Assembly (NCBI GenBank): GCA_019915015.1
Contig: JAHBBC010000042.1
Span: forward strand, 159,496 to 223,495
Length of the DNA stretch: 64,000 bases
Direction: 5' to 3'
Source of the DNA: Auriscalpium vulgare
Lineage: Eukaryota > Basidiomycota > Agaricomycetes > Russulales > Auriscalpiaceae
Each line of letters opens with the position of its first letter. Within the stretch, counting starts at the first letter, position 1. The notes below the pieces were generated by a model, which saw nothing but the letters and a program-made list of their open reading frames with translations, was not told the origin of the DNA and ran no database searches. Both the position numbers and the translations under genes were made by a program. Below are positions 42,939 to 55,239 of the stretch, piece by piece.

Positions 42939-44122
42939 TCAGTCAACAACAACACGGTGCGCACGAGGAGCGATCTCACAGAGCGGGTGCGCCACATGAT
43001 AGATACGCTTTCCTATGTTCCAGAAGACGAAGCCAAACGCGAGTGCTGATGCCACCGACATGCCCCAATGAAGCCTGCCCGGCATAAAAAGATCGGAAAG
43101 AATGACAACAGTGATTGCAGAGACAGCAGGCGCGCCGCGGGCGGGCCAGAAGAGGTCGAGGTAGCACATGGCGACGGGCGCGCAGCTCTGCAGGGCGTCG
43201 CGGGCAAATGTGGCACGTGCATCGCGTGTCGTCAGGCAAGGAGCACTGGCGAGACGGACGGTGGATCTGGCTGCGGCTAGCTGACTGGTGACGTCGGCTC
43301 GGTAGGATGCGTGGGCGGCGGCGGGCGACTGCTGGCGGCCTGGTGGCGACTGCTGCGCACCTGCGTGCGTGGCATGCTTGCGAAGGGCCGTACGAAGGTA
43401 GTCTGAAAGGGCGCGCGTCGTCAGCAACTATTGCGAACGGCGCTGGATATCCTTACCATATGCATCAGGGGGCAGGTTGTACCGAACAGCGGCCGCGATG
43501 ACGAGGCAGACCAGTGCTGTCGCCAGTCCGGCGAGACCCGTCGCTGCCGCCGCACCATCTGTCTCGTGTAAGCAGCCGAACGCGATAAGTAGAGAAGGAT
43601 CTTACAGTGCTGATAAGACATGCAGAAGACACCGATGCCCATGTTCCCACAGATGCGCTCAAGGAAGCCTTTGGTCAATACCTTATGCACCGACTCGTCG
43701 TAGGCGTTGCCGTGTGCGCGGCGAGTGCACCGATGGACCAACACGGCGGCGTAGAGGAAAGCCTGGGCGAAGACAACAGAGAGGGCCTCCGGTTTGTCGA
43801 TAAGACAGAGGAGGTAGCAGGATAAGACAGGCACGCTGCGTGCCAGGAAGGTACGCAGCGTCGACCGGGGACGAGCAGCAGTGAGCTCTACAATGGCGGT
43901 CGCAAGGTCGTCAAAGACGGCGGAGATGTCGACATATGCAGCGGCGAGTTCTTCAGGAGGCATGGTGAGTTCTTCATAAGCAACGTCGATTCTCGCATAG
44001 AAGGCTTCGGCTCTATCCAGTACCGTCCACGCCTTGGCTGCCGCCGCAGTGTGTCGTTCTGATGGTGTTGGTCTGCTGTCTGCCCGCTGGGGGTTTGGCG
44101 GTATGTTTGAGTCGATTTGCAT
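42939..44122 (-). CDS. Multi-pass membrane protein (family member 2)
   Basis: ATG at 44120-44122; exons 43606-44122, 43457-43558 and 42939-43402; introns of 47 and 54 nt, both phase 1 at the same positions as in members 1 and 3; 360 residues. The N-terminal signature SERHTAAAAKAW and AEAFYARIDVAYEELTMPPE aligns with member 1. Membrane-like segments: SVPVLSCYLLCLI, FAQAFLYAAVLV, TGLAGLATALVCLVIAAAVR and APAVSAITVVILSDLF. It ends at TGA 42939-42941 without the repeated exons of member 1. Arranged head-away from member 1, with remnants between. Function unknown. Confidence 0.75.
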
Positions 44123-45372
44123 CGCGCAGAGTGAGCTCGAAGTGAGACAAGCTAGTATACCGGTCGCCGTTTGCCTTCAATGCGGGCCGGTGAAGAGGAT
44201 AAAGCTGCGTGGCCCAGGGTGGGTGGAGGCGGGAAGCAGGTTTGGTTGCAATTTGCCAGCGGCGGAGGCTCGAGCGGCCAACACGCCGGCCGGCCGGTCG
44301 GCTGCCAAAGTTTTTTGTCACGTCTTCCAGGTTTTTGCTCCTCCCAATTCACCCAAATGCCCACACCCCATTGCAGCAGCGGACGTGGATAGTAAGATTT
44401 CTGCAAATCAATTAGCGCATTGTCACCCACTCAGGATATAGTGTGCTGAGTCTCGCCGCTCCCGGCCCGGCAGGCCGCTCGAGCGAGCCGTCGCTCTCAA
44501 GTTTCAACACAACCTGCCACCCGCATCCTGGGGGCGCTGACGGTGTTGTGGAAACGGAAGTCCTTGTCTCCCTCGCGGTAGGACTGGCGGCCCCGCACCC
44601 GCTCGGCCATTTTCCTAGTCGCTTGCACACGTACGTCGTCTGTTGGAATTCATAGTGATTCGTGTCTGACGCGCGCATTGCAGATATACCGCGCATCGTC
44701 GGCCAGGGTATTCCGACAGGAGAAGGTCAGGTGCGTGGAAAGCCCGAGAACACATCAGTGTACCAGTCTGTTTAGGCTCCCCGCGACGTTTCTGTCTTTC
44801 GCAATCAGACTAGAACAAATCAACCAATCATTCGTGTATCAATTTCGTTTGGATTGCTCTTCAGGGTAAATATATGCGCCCCATTGCAGATGGTAAACAG
44901 AACACAAGCTCCGCAACAAGCGCACTTATGCCGCTCGCTGCGAAGGATGAGGAAGGAAGCGTGAGCAACCAGTGTCGCAGAAAGGTACACGCCTCGGGTC
45001 TTTGGCATTGCTTAGTAGCATCGTTGAACCTGATACGTTTCCCAACGTCTCCCGCCGTCGCCCTGGACAACTCACGAGAAGTAAAGTCCGTATGTTCTCT
45101 CTGGTGATAGGGTGCACGATGATGAGTTCTGCCTTGCTCGCAGACCGAGTTACTCTACAAATTTTCGAAGGAAACCGGAGACCGGAATATCTACCATGGA
45201 TGATAAGCTCTGTTGGGAAACAGACTGTTAATTCGCTATGCAAGATGCACAAGGAATGACGTGAAGGAACATCGTAAGCCATCCTCGCACCAAGCCACAA
45301 GCCATCATAGTAAATGCGCAAGCTCATTACAGCGCTATGGTACATTAGTAAAGGATATATCTACCAAACGAA
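44123..45372. other. No supported gene
   Basis: GC-rich start (about 44200-44520) with ctcccggcccggc-type sequence also found at 39260, upstream of family member 1, so probably shared promoter-region DNA. A minus-strand frame at 44926-45345 is open for 139 residues but shows no recognisable domain. Confidence 0.3.
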
Positions 45373-48300
45373 TTAAGGAGAGCTAGACGTTGTATTAGAA
45401 GGGTCCGAGAAGCCCACAATCGGGCTAAGCCAGCTGTCAAAGTCCCTTTCCTGCGTACTATCGCCCGTCACCCGTAGCGCGCGCAGCAGGATGCGGTAGT
45501 TTCCATTCGGGATGACGGTCCCGTTTGCGAAGGTCTTGGAGAACTCGACAGTGTTGGAACGCCAGGTCTGTGAACAAGCGTGAATGCGCTGAGCCATGCA
45601 TACGAGCAGAGAGGCAGGCGTACAGGGTTGCGCGGAATGTAGTCGACCTCCAGCAATGAGCCGACGATGGCGACTTGCGCAAACGTGTTTGGCTTGCCGT
45701 GAGGGAACGAGAAGAAGTCTCGCTCGACAACGGGCGTTCGTTCTTCGAGGGTGCGAGGGTTTAAGGTAGGGACGAGCTTGATGTCCGACTTGACGAGATC
45801 GAAGCGCAGTAGCGGAGTGCCGAAGGTCAGACTGTCCATATCGCGTCAGCCTCCATACCGCGTAGACCGGTGACCGTCTGTCGGCGACAACGAGATGGGG
45901 AGGGTGTTGTCGCCAGACAGACCGGTCGAATTGAGTTTGAAATCCTATGTAGCTCAAGTTACCGTAAAAGGATAGCCGGTCCGGGGTCGGACCGCTGCGC
46001 GCGCTCCGCAGACACGTCGCGTCGCTGCCCGTAGCATACACCTCTCTGCATATACCCCCTCACTGTATACCCAAATGTCTCAATAGACCCCGTTAAACAC
46101 CAAACGACGCATCCATGAAGAGTCGGGCACCATTTCCCGCACGAGAAAGCGCGCCAAAGGCCAGTTCAATGGAGCTCTCATTGACTTCGAGGCAGCACCA
46201 TCATTCTCGACACTTCCATCTCTGTCTCCCCTTCCGTTAACACTACAGCTCACCAGTACACCACGCGACTATTTTGCACCTCTGTCTGGTCTCCCAAGCC
46301 CATTTCCTTCACCGCTCTCCAGCTTCTTTGGCACTCCCGACTTCAGTCGCGCTCATTTGACTCACCCACCTGTCTCGGGCCATACTACTCCTGCCAGTGC
46401 TCGCGCGTTCGACTTCAAGATCCCAATTACTCCGGACACTATTTCTACTGCACGTCGTTTGCGCTCTACATCTCTCGATCCCGGTCGGGCTCAGTACTTC
46501 GAAGAGGATCTTCCTGCGCTGGCCGCTGCTATCGACGAAGATTCTCTGAGCTCTGGTCATGCAATGCACACAACAAACTCCACTTTCGAAGAGCCCGCAC
46601 GCAATGTCGGCGACAAGGGAGCGGATGTGAGGAGGCAGTGTCCCGGACAGGGCTTGGATTCATGCAAGCCTGACATAATGGCGCTGGACTGTCTCCGCGC
46701 CTAGAATGGTGCGGTTCTTGAATGCGTACGTCGCGGAGCATATGCGGGTGTACCTGGAAAGGGGCGAGAAAATGGGCACCGAGCTGCTATGGAGGGTTAC
46801 TGGCGGTTCAGCTGCAGTACCCGACGGGCCCCTGTCGATAGTAGAGTCGAAGTGGACATCGAACAGTCCTGATATCATTTCGCTGCGTATATCTCATATA
46901 AACTGCGGAAGTGAAACGAACACAGATTATGGTATATCATGCAGAGGAGCGGCGCTGGCGAGTGGGGACGGCGCTCTGATAATCGTAATACTGGCCTCCA
47001 CTTCCACTCGCGTTGTGACATCCTTGCTATTGATATCCTCTAGACTTGTACCTACTAATTAGTGCCGTTGCCAATGATAAACCCAGGGGCTCTCTTTCAT
47101 AGCTGTCAGAGTTGAAGGCAATCTACGCGTTCCTCGCTGAACCCGGACTGCAATATGCCGCTACCCCTCTTCGCGAGACCCAGCACTCCTGTCCCAACCT
47201 ATTCTTCGACCACCCGCCCGTGCCCTGGCTTGGCCCGCTCCCCTGCCTGCGGTATCTTGGGCTGCACTTTGCATAGCCCGATGTGGACCTGCGCAAGCGG
47301 CTGGGCTGCTAGGGCCCTTGAGGAGACACGCGAAGCGTGGCATGTGTCCCTGGAACCTGTCAAGGGACTCGGGCGCGATGATGATCGCAGAAAAGGCGCC
47401 GTCCTCGATTTTCTACGTTATGGTGAGCCTTTGTACAATAGATAACGTCGTTATACGTACTTTCCATAGTGTGGATCGTCTGGCGTATCCTCATTGATGC
47501 ACTGGGCGTGGATACCGTACGCTGAAAACTCGGCCACCTGTCGAGTGGAAATTAGACCGCGGGGCCGAAAGAGGCACGGATACGCACCTGATTAATCTGC
47601 AGTCGGCGCAGAGGGTTGATAACGAGACATGTTGCGCCAATCTGAAGCAAAATTGCCAGGACCATGCAGATGGTCTTGCCCGATCCTGTTCCGACGTTGA
47701 CGAGACTGTCTCTGCGAGAGCACACCGGGATGACACTCTCGAGCTGCATTTGTCGCGGAACATTCTCTCCGTTGGTGACAGTCCATAGCAGCAGACACGC
47801 GCGAAGCGCTTTTGCCAGATCTGACGCGGCGCCAGGGTGTGCAGGAACGAGTCGAGCGGCTCGAGTCGAGAGCCTATGAGTTGTGTTGCATACTGCCATA
47901 AATCTGAGTCTGGCAAGTCATATACAGCCTGTATACGTGCTCTATGAGCTTCAGGAAGGTCTAGAAGCGCTGAGAGACACGGTGCGGGGGCTGTCATGGT
48001 GGTAGCGAACGGAGAAAAAGTCGGGAGAGACGCGTCGCGCAGGCAAACGCGTCGCGACGGGCCAGGCGGACCTCAGGCCCGCGCCCGGACCGGGTATCCT
48101 TTTACGGTAACGCGAGCTACATAGGATTTCAAACTCAATTCTGCCAGTCCGTCTGACGACGATTCCTCCCCATCTCAACATCGTCGTCAGTACGGCTGGT
48201 TACGAGTCTACATACCGCGACGGTCGCAGACATGACGACCTACCGTACAACGCCTAACGGCCAGTCGTCATCGACAAAAGTATAGTTAGCAGGTCCGATC

Positions 48301-51300
48301 TGCGGATCGCCGTTGAAATCGACAAGGGCGGGAAGATCGAAGCCGAAGGTGGCGTCGGTGTTGTCCACTACCTGCGCGTCTTTCAAGGACCCCTTGAGGC
48401 CGAGATACGTCGCATGCGTGATCTCAGTCTGGCTCTGGATTTTGATGAAGCCGGAGAATATGGGGAACGTCGTCGGATCGCCCGTGGTCGGAGGTGTGAT
48501 ACGGACAGAGATAGGCCAGGACTGGCCAGGGAAAAGAACAAGAGTCGTCTGGCTGAGCTTGACCGTAGCATAGTCCGTGGAGAGCGGCACCGGTCCGTCG
48601 ACCGGGAAGATGGTACCCTAACACGCGGTAGGTTATTAGCAAACGATGCCAGTCACGTTTGAACAACTCTTACCGGCTCAAACGTGAGCGCGCTTCCTGC
48701 GGGCACATGAGTCAAAGTGTAGTGCTTAACCGTCTTGCCTGTATTCTTGATGGTGATGAATTGGCTATACGACAGTATGAATTGGCAAGCACCTAGTGAA
48801 ATATATCATGCACTCACTTTCCCTGGTAATGAGCGGTGTCGTTCAGGATGAGCTGCGTCGGGGTCACCAATGTCTCCGTGTGGAGCGCAGTGTACACGTC
48901 AACCAGACCGGCACCCTGTTGCGCCGCGGTCTGCAGAGGGCCTTCGTCGGTATGGTCCGACGCGATGGTGCGCGCCGTCGACTCGAAGAGACTGCGCGCG
49001 GAACGACCAACAGCCGCCGACTTCCCCTTATACCCCAAGAGCAAAGCGGCGCTGCCCGCCACGAAGGGCGTCGCCATCGACGTGCCCGAGAGCACAGCAA
49101 ACGAGCCTAAGGGAACCGGGTAGGTGGAGAGGATGTTACCCCCAGGAGCGGCGACCGACGGCTTGAAGAAGAAGTCGTTGGATGGACCGTAGCTTGTGAA
49201 GTACGAGATGAGACCACCGGTCGGGTCAGGGTATTCGACAGAAGCTCCGTGCTGCGGGAAATTGAGGGTGACAGCCGTGCCGGCGACATACTGCGAGACG
49301 AGCTACAAGAATAGGTCTGAGCATCGGACCGAACACTCTCAGATAAAGTAAGATTTGAGACATACCCATTCGCCGTCTGCAGCTTGGATGAGTGCTGCGT
49401 CTGTGTATCCAAAGAGATCAACCTGTTGGAAGCCATTTCCGTTACTGTGAGAAATATTAGCGTGCGTACGTGCACTCGCTGAAGACGCCTTACTCATATA
49501 AGAGAACAATATCTCCGCCCTTGGCCTGAATGTTGATTATTTTGGTCATCTGTTCCGGTAGAGGGGTCAGAACTGCGCAGTTACCCTCGCGGCGACAACT
49601 CACAAAGTAACATGACCCGCGGCGGACAACAGTCACGAATTTCGACAGGTCGGGGGTGGAGTCAGGCAGCGGGTTGCAAGCATCGTCTATGACGGTGGTG
49701 TCATTCGACGTGACGTAAATCGGCCATTCTTGAGTGGAAGGGATGGGCAAGGACGAGAAGTATGTGATAGGCGGGTGTGCGGGGCCGTGTACTGTGACGT
49801 TCTGGAGCAGGGTGACCGTGCTGACGGAGAATAAACATCAGTATCTGGTAACATCCATCGATGAACAAGCAGCTCACTTGTCAAGACTGGCGACCGAGAT
49901 GACGTCGACACCGTTGCCGGGGCTCGATGTGTAGAATGCGCCGAACTCGCCGTCGTTTCCTGCGGCAATGGTGACGACCGTCCCCGTCGCGGCGATACGG
50001 CTGGCAACGACAGCTGATGTTGTTTCTGTCCATCCGCTGGCGCCCCCAAGAGATAGGGTGAGCACATCCATTTTATCAGAGTATCCGCGCAACAACGCGG
50101 CCACAATGACTGAATCGCACGATGAGATATTAACAAGCCAGCTGATGTGAGGAGAACATACTGTCGTCGCCGACGTCGCCTTGACACCCGAGGACACGGT
50201 AGGCGTAGAGCGTGGCCTTGTAGGCGACACCACTGATGTTGTAATCGTTGCCTGGGTCGGCGCCGATAATGCCCTGCGTCTCGGTTAGCCGGCGTCTCAC
50301 ATAACAGAATGTATGTTTACAGCGACGTGAGTACCATGTCCTGGAAAGAGATGAGCATTAATACAACGAGACAGCATATAAAGCGTACCGGCGCATTGGT
50401 CAAGAGGGTCGCCGTCGGGTACAGGTGTGTTGCTTCCTATTTTGTTCCAAATAAATAGTGAAGAAAGGCGCAGAGAGACGCTTGAACCACATACCATCGT
50501 AGTCGTCGCCAACAAAATCGTACCCCCCGGCAACCTTGTAGCCCCGGCCAAACCCGCCCCCCAGACTGGGATGGGTGTAATCGACGCCTGGAAGAAGAAA
50601 TTAGTCGATTTGCGAAGCATGGCATCAGAGTAACTACCTGAGTCGATGCTACGTATATGAAGTGAGCACTTCTAGCACAATTGTGTCGTCTAATTGGACT
50701 CACATGCCGATCTTGACACCGGCACCCAAGATCCCCTGCGCGTGCAGCTTGTCGACGCCCTGATTGACACGTGAGCCTCAGTCAGGCAAGCATGAAGACG
50801 TATGATACGAACCGTCAAGACGTGCGTGCTTTGAGTCTCCGGAGGGACGGCCGGGTCGGTGTGACCTGAGACGACGTGAGAGTATACGGGCCTAAACGCC
50901 GTGCTTAGCAATGAATCGCCAGCATGATACAGGATCGAACTCACTTGGGCGCACCATACAAGACCACGGGACGAATCGCCTGGACTCCAGGGGTGTTTTG
51001 AAGCGCTTTCACATCCTATGAGGTCGAAGACGCGTCAGAAACAACAGCATGGGAAGGCCTTATAACTCACGTTGGTGCTCTACGGGCGCGCAATAGCAGT
51101 GAGTACAACAAGTCCAGTCTTTCCGGCATTGCTCACATTCAGGGTGATGGCAGCTCCGACGAATAGACCAGGGGCATTGTATGCGTGTCCAACTCTGAAG
51201 CCGATACCACGGTCTGTCAACGAGCGAAGGACGTGCGCGTGGGGCTGTTGTATCGCAATTAGCAAGACGGTGAGACAGCCATGACAAACTACGCACCGCT

Positions 51301-51467
51301 TCATCAGACCGCTTCCCCGGAATGTCGGCCGCGGTATCGACTTCGACGATGAATTTGTTGGGGACGAACGGGAGGTTGGTCTTCCTCTCGATGCTGGATA
51401 TCGGGATGGTCGCCAACGCATGGCTAGCCAACGTGAGTAGCACGACGATGCCGCTGAGAGACTTCAT
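45373..51467 (-). CDS. Secreted subtilisin-like serine protease (S8), gene split by element C
   Basis: ATG at 51465-51467; signal peptide MKSLSGIVVLLTLASHALA; then a propeptide-like segment (PFVPNKFIVEVDT). Catalytic residues are all readable: Asp in IIDSGVDYTHP (on an 11-nt exon, 50638-50648), His in GHGTHVA (about 50325), oxyanion Asn in AAGNDGE (about 49945) and Ser in LSGTSMATPFVAG (about 49090). A PA-like insert (VVRRGSCYFV) lies between. C-terminal Fn3-like region: FITIKNTGKTVKHYTLTHVP, FPGQSWPISVRITPP. Family knowledge: large multidomain secreted subtilisins of this kind are common in wood- and litter-decay fungi. Element C sits in the intron between ...PLGVVR and SLTFGTPLLRFDLV; coding exons on both sides are open. 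Stop TAA 45373-45375. Confidence 0.85.
45854..45862. repeat. 9-bp target-site duplication, left copy (element C)
   Basis: CATACCGCG precedes the terminal TAGACCGG and matches 48211-48219 exactly. Confidence 0.95.
45863..48210 (-). mobile_element. MULE-like TIR element C (2,348 bp), nearly identical to A
   Basis: TIRs about 45863-45986 and 48084-48210; perfect 9-bp duplication CATACCGCG. Same internal order as A in opposite orientation, differing only by rare substitutions and single-base indels (for example one G fewer in the stretch at 47470, and ggtgttg against ggttgttg in the TIR loop). It carries the same 643-bp replaced segment (46661-47303) as A, so A and C derive from one deleted/rearranged progenitor. 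It lies within a 55-nt intron of the subtilisin gene. Confidence 0.9.
47320..47997 (-). pseudogene. RecQ/DExH-type helicase N-terminal remnant (element C)
   Basis: Same sequence as the remnant in A: ATG at 47995-47997, Walker A VGTGSGKT, VINPLRRLQINQ, two introns, then APESLDRFQGHMPRF, and a cut at the 643-bp segment. Same frame break between N-terminus and core. Non-functional. Confidence 0.75.
48211..48219. repeat. 9-bp target-site duplication, right copy (element C)
   Basis: CATACCGCG follows the terminal GAGTCTA of element C. Confidence 0.95.
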
Positions 51468-54400
51468 GGTGAGCCTGACTCAACTATTCGCATAGCCTAG
51501 ACTTTATGTACGCACCATATTGCGCACATCCCGGATCGCAAAGCGGAAGAGACTTCGCCATGTGCGTCGCACGCGTCTTGGCGACTTTTTGATCTGGTCG
51601 ATATAGCTAATGATAATGATCGAAGTGAGAACGGTGAGGAACACAATCGTTTGTGGTGAGATAGGGTTCTCGCTGTCCCCCGAGGCGAGATTCAGCATAA
51701 GAATGAACGAACATGACATGCTGTTCACTGAGTTAATATTTCGCCCAAGAAGCAGGCCATCGAGGCGTGGACTCGGAGTGAACGGGATTCAACCGAGTGC
51801 GCCAAGCATTTAGATCCAGGGCAAGTCCCAGGGTATCTGGCGATAGCGGATAGCCTCCTGGCAACCCCATGAGGAAAACATTGACGGCTCCGTAGCTGGC
51901 AATACAGTAATTCCACTGGACCCAGAAATGCGGCGGGAGTTATAAACGACAAAACCCGAGTCGAAGGGCCAGGATCAAGATCCAGATCCAGGGTCCCAGA
52001 AGACGGCAGACGCAAGAGCAGGCAAGAGCCATGCGTAGTAGGTATCGGTACCGAGGTACGCCCGAGTCGAGCATGCGTCGTCAGGCGTCGTCATGACAGA
52101 ATGCTATCAAGTAGTCTTGGCGGGTTGCAGATCGTCCGAATGGGCCGTCAGCGCCGGGCTGCGAGCACGGCAATCAAAGACCAGGTCGGAGGTGGGTTCC
52201 AGCCTGTTCCAGCTGCAAATATTCAGGGCACTTTCAGGGCTCACGCAGACATCCAAGTCCTTCCGGAGTCCCATGAGCGTGATATGTCGCCCACAGCACG
52301 TTCATCGCCATGCGGAGAAGACCCAACGCATTTGTCAGTTCTGTAGCGCGTCGAACCATAGTAAGTATACAAGATATAACAGATGGGCGAGAGCCCCTCA
52401 CACCGGCCAGCTTGCTACATCTGTATTTGCAAGGGCTGATGATCATGACGCTATCTGCGTCGCAAGAAATCAGAGCAATTCCAGCATTACGAGGAATGGG
52501 CTCACCTTGGACACGGTAACACCATCTCCTGCACGTCGAGCTCACCATGGGAAATGATGGCTAGAACGGAATCGCACCGGCCAGGCTCTGCGACGAGCGA
52601 TAGGAATGTGGCGCTGCGGGAGCCAGTCGACCGTTATTAGCTGCGCAGCGTACAAGCGAGGAGCGCGTGGGTGTTGAGGACTGGAGCGAGCATTGAAGCC
52701 ACCGCGCAGGTCGTCTGACAGCGATCCTGTTCGAAGGTCAGGAAACTGGTGGAGGCACGATAGCAAACACAGCGCACCGAGCGCACCGAGTTCGTGCAAT
52801 CAAAGCCCGACGCACACTCCCGATACACCCCACGCCAGATCCACCCCACGTAGCACTTCCGATTGCGGCAAAGAGGCTGGGCTTGGGCGACGACATAGCA
52901 AATCGGACATCGGCTCATTCCGTTCCGAACTCTCCAGCTATCTCCGCGCCCAGGTTGTGAGGCCACGCCGACTCCCGAGGAAAAAGCGCGGGTCCGACGA
53001 GCACCCGAAGCGCCGCCCCTGCAAGATGACATTCAGCGGCGGGCGCAACAGAGCATGGAATAAGGGATAAGGTACGGACATGGACCCGTCCTCGGCGCAC
53101 GTCAGATGCACAAACTCTCGCAGACGCAGGACCAGGCAGGACCCCATCGCGGAAGGCGTGCATCAAGCGTGATGCGGTATGCCGCGCTTGCATTAACGTC
53201 GGTTGCCGATGCGTTCTGCGGTCGGTCGCCGATGCGTTCTGCGGTCCGCCGCAGACAGATGGTACAATTTGGGGCCCGGGTGCGGCAGCGGGGCGATTTT
53301 CTGAGCGTTTCAAAAGATGTATGTCGCATTGTTGATGAATGGAGGGGTACTTGGACTTCGTCTAGCTGTACAGCGCCAGCGCGGCCTTGTAAAGGCTATT
53401 ATCATTGGCCTACAACTAGCTGTTAGTGAAAGAGTAGATTGAGCGAGGCTGACGCACCAGCTCTACAGCGGGGCACGGTGTACTCTCGACCGCCACCAAA
53501 TATATCTTAACGACACCTACGATTCCAACGAGAAAGGCGAGCGCACGCTTCATTGCAAGACGCAGCATAGCATTTAGCCGGAGAGCAATGGAGAGAAGGG
53601 CAGACACTGACAGAGTTGTGCATGCGCGACGTCGCAAATCTACCGGAAGGAGGCCTAGCTGTGCCGCGCGGCGGGGCATGAGATGATGAGCGGGCCGTGG
53701 AGGACGACGGTGGCGCTGGGGGCTTCGCTCGAGTGAGGCAGAGGCGCAAATAATTCATGTGCCGAGGTCGATGTCGCGACCTGGGAATGGGACGTCAACT
53801 TCCTCGCATTCAGTCCTCCAGGCCGCTCTACTGGTGGATTCGGGTGAGTATGCGAAGCAGACGGTAGAGACTAAGCGCGCACCGTGACGATCTCAAGTGT
53901 GCGGTGCCTCCGGATCCGTCGCAGCTGTTGCGGAGAGTCCATTCACTCGCGTATCCGTAAAGCTGCAGTGGGTCTCAACGCTGGATGTACAGAGAAAGAG
54001 ACGACTGGGGCCTGGGCAGACGACGAGGGCGCACAGCGGGAGGACGCGCGTCGGCCGCGGATCGGAGAACGCCGAGCGCCACGTGCTCGCGCCTTTTCCG
54101 GATACAGAGTCGGCCCACCCTTTCCAGTACAACGTTGCTCTCGCCAACTCCTCGCTCAACCACCATCTACACATGCAGCCACGCATCAAGCTGCATCCTT
54201 CGTCTCACTTGCTCGCTGAATATCACCTTGTCCGTCCTCCCAGTGCCGGCCATGGATCATACTGCGCGACTCGTGCGCAGGAGCCGTTGGTGCATCCTCC
54301 TTGAGTCGGAGGGCGCTATCGCAGTGGACACAGAGAGGAGTCACGCGTTCATTGTACGCCTGTCTGACCGAACCTTTGTATCGGGATTTATTCGTGCGCA

Positions 54401-54786
54401 TACAGCATGCTGTACCCCCGGCAAACGAGCAATGTTGCGCTGGAAGCACTAGATGTGCGGTTTCCTGCCGACCATTCCTCGGCGACAAATTGCGTGGAGC
54501 CACTGCCTCCGCCATGCCGTCAAGAAGCGATCTGCATACGCAGGTACGATCCGCAGGTACCGTGGTCAGCCGTCGCTCACGCGAGCACACAAAGAGCAGC
54601 GCACGGGCTACGTACATCATGGCGGCCAAGTCACCGTCGTCCGACAGGCGACAGTGCAGATTACTCATTTGACGCTGAGGACCCGTGGCGCAATGCCATC
54701 TGCTCGCGCGCACAACGGGTCTGCCAAGGCCCCCCAATGCCGCACATAACCCGCCGCCGTCCAACGCGCTCCTGCTCGCCGCCACC
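51468..54786. other. Promoter of the subtilisin gene and decayed duplicated sequence; no intact gene
   Basis: The first few hundred bases are the likely subtilisin promoter. At 52725-52890 lies the partner of the repeat at 38540, and at 53000-53190 the partner of the remnant at 41850. Around 53500-53600 a minus-strand hydrophobic stretch (LAFLVGIVGVVKIYLVAVES) could be a membrane-protein remnant. The 265-residue minus-strand open frame at 54186-54983 overlaps the small membrane-protein gene and shows no domain. Confidence 0.4.
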
Positions 54787-55220
54787 ATGTCGACCGCCCC
54801 TTCCACCGTCCACGTCTCCACCGTCGTCCCCATCCTCATGCTCGGCATCCAGCACCTCAGCATGTACTTTCTCGTCGCCAGCTCCGCGTATGACCTCACC
54901 AGACACGTCCTCCTGGCATGCGCCGCGTACCAGCTCACCACGAGCCTCTGCCGAAAGTACGCCTGCGCGCGCGCGTGGGTCACCGCGACCCTTGCAGCCT
55001 TCGTGCTCGTCGGCTACCCTGCGATGCTCGCGGGCCTTCCTACGGAGCGCGGTGAGTCCTTCAAGTCCGCGTGACTCGTTGCCTCGCCACTGATGGTGAT
55101 CTGCTTGTGCGTCGCATAGAGAACTTTTTGGATACATTGTTCTTCACCGCGGCCCTGCTCGGGGTGTGCGCTGGGCTCGCCATATCTGTGTGTGTTTGTC
55201 TGCGTCGGCTTTATCTGTGA
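54787..55220 (+). CDS. Small multi-pass membrane protein
   Basis: ATG at 54787 in an excellent context (gccaccATG). Two exons joined by a 67-68-nt intron (about 55052-55119) give MSTAPSTVHVSTVVPILMLG... and, after the intron, ENFLDTLFFTAALLGVCAGL and AISVCVCLRRLYL, with TGA at 55218-55220; about 121 residues. Four hydrophobic segments: VVPILMLGIQHLSMYFLVA, HVLLACAAYQLTT, WVTATLAAFVLVGYPAMLAG and FTAALLGVCAGLAISVCVCL. Function unknown. It lies just upstream of membrane-family member 3, and the fragment at 56905 may be a relative. Confidence 0.65.
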
Positions 55221-55239
55221 CGGGTGGGGCACTGACTGA

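Noticed and set aside
48796..49166. Several plus-strand open frames opposite the subtilisin exons
   Set aside because: They are antisense shadows of conserved protease coding sequence with no homology of their own.
54186..54983. 265-residue minus-strand open frame
   Set aside because: Overlaps the well-supported small membrane-protein gene on the other strand, Cys/Arg-rich translation, no domain or paralogue.
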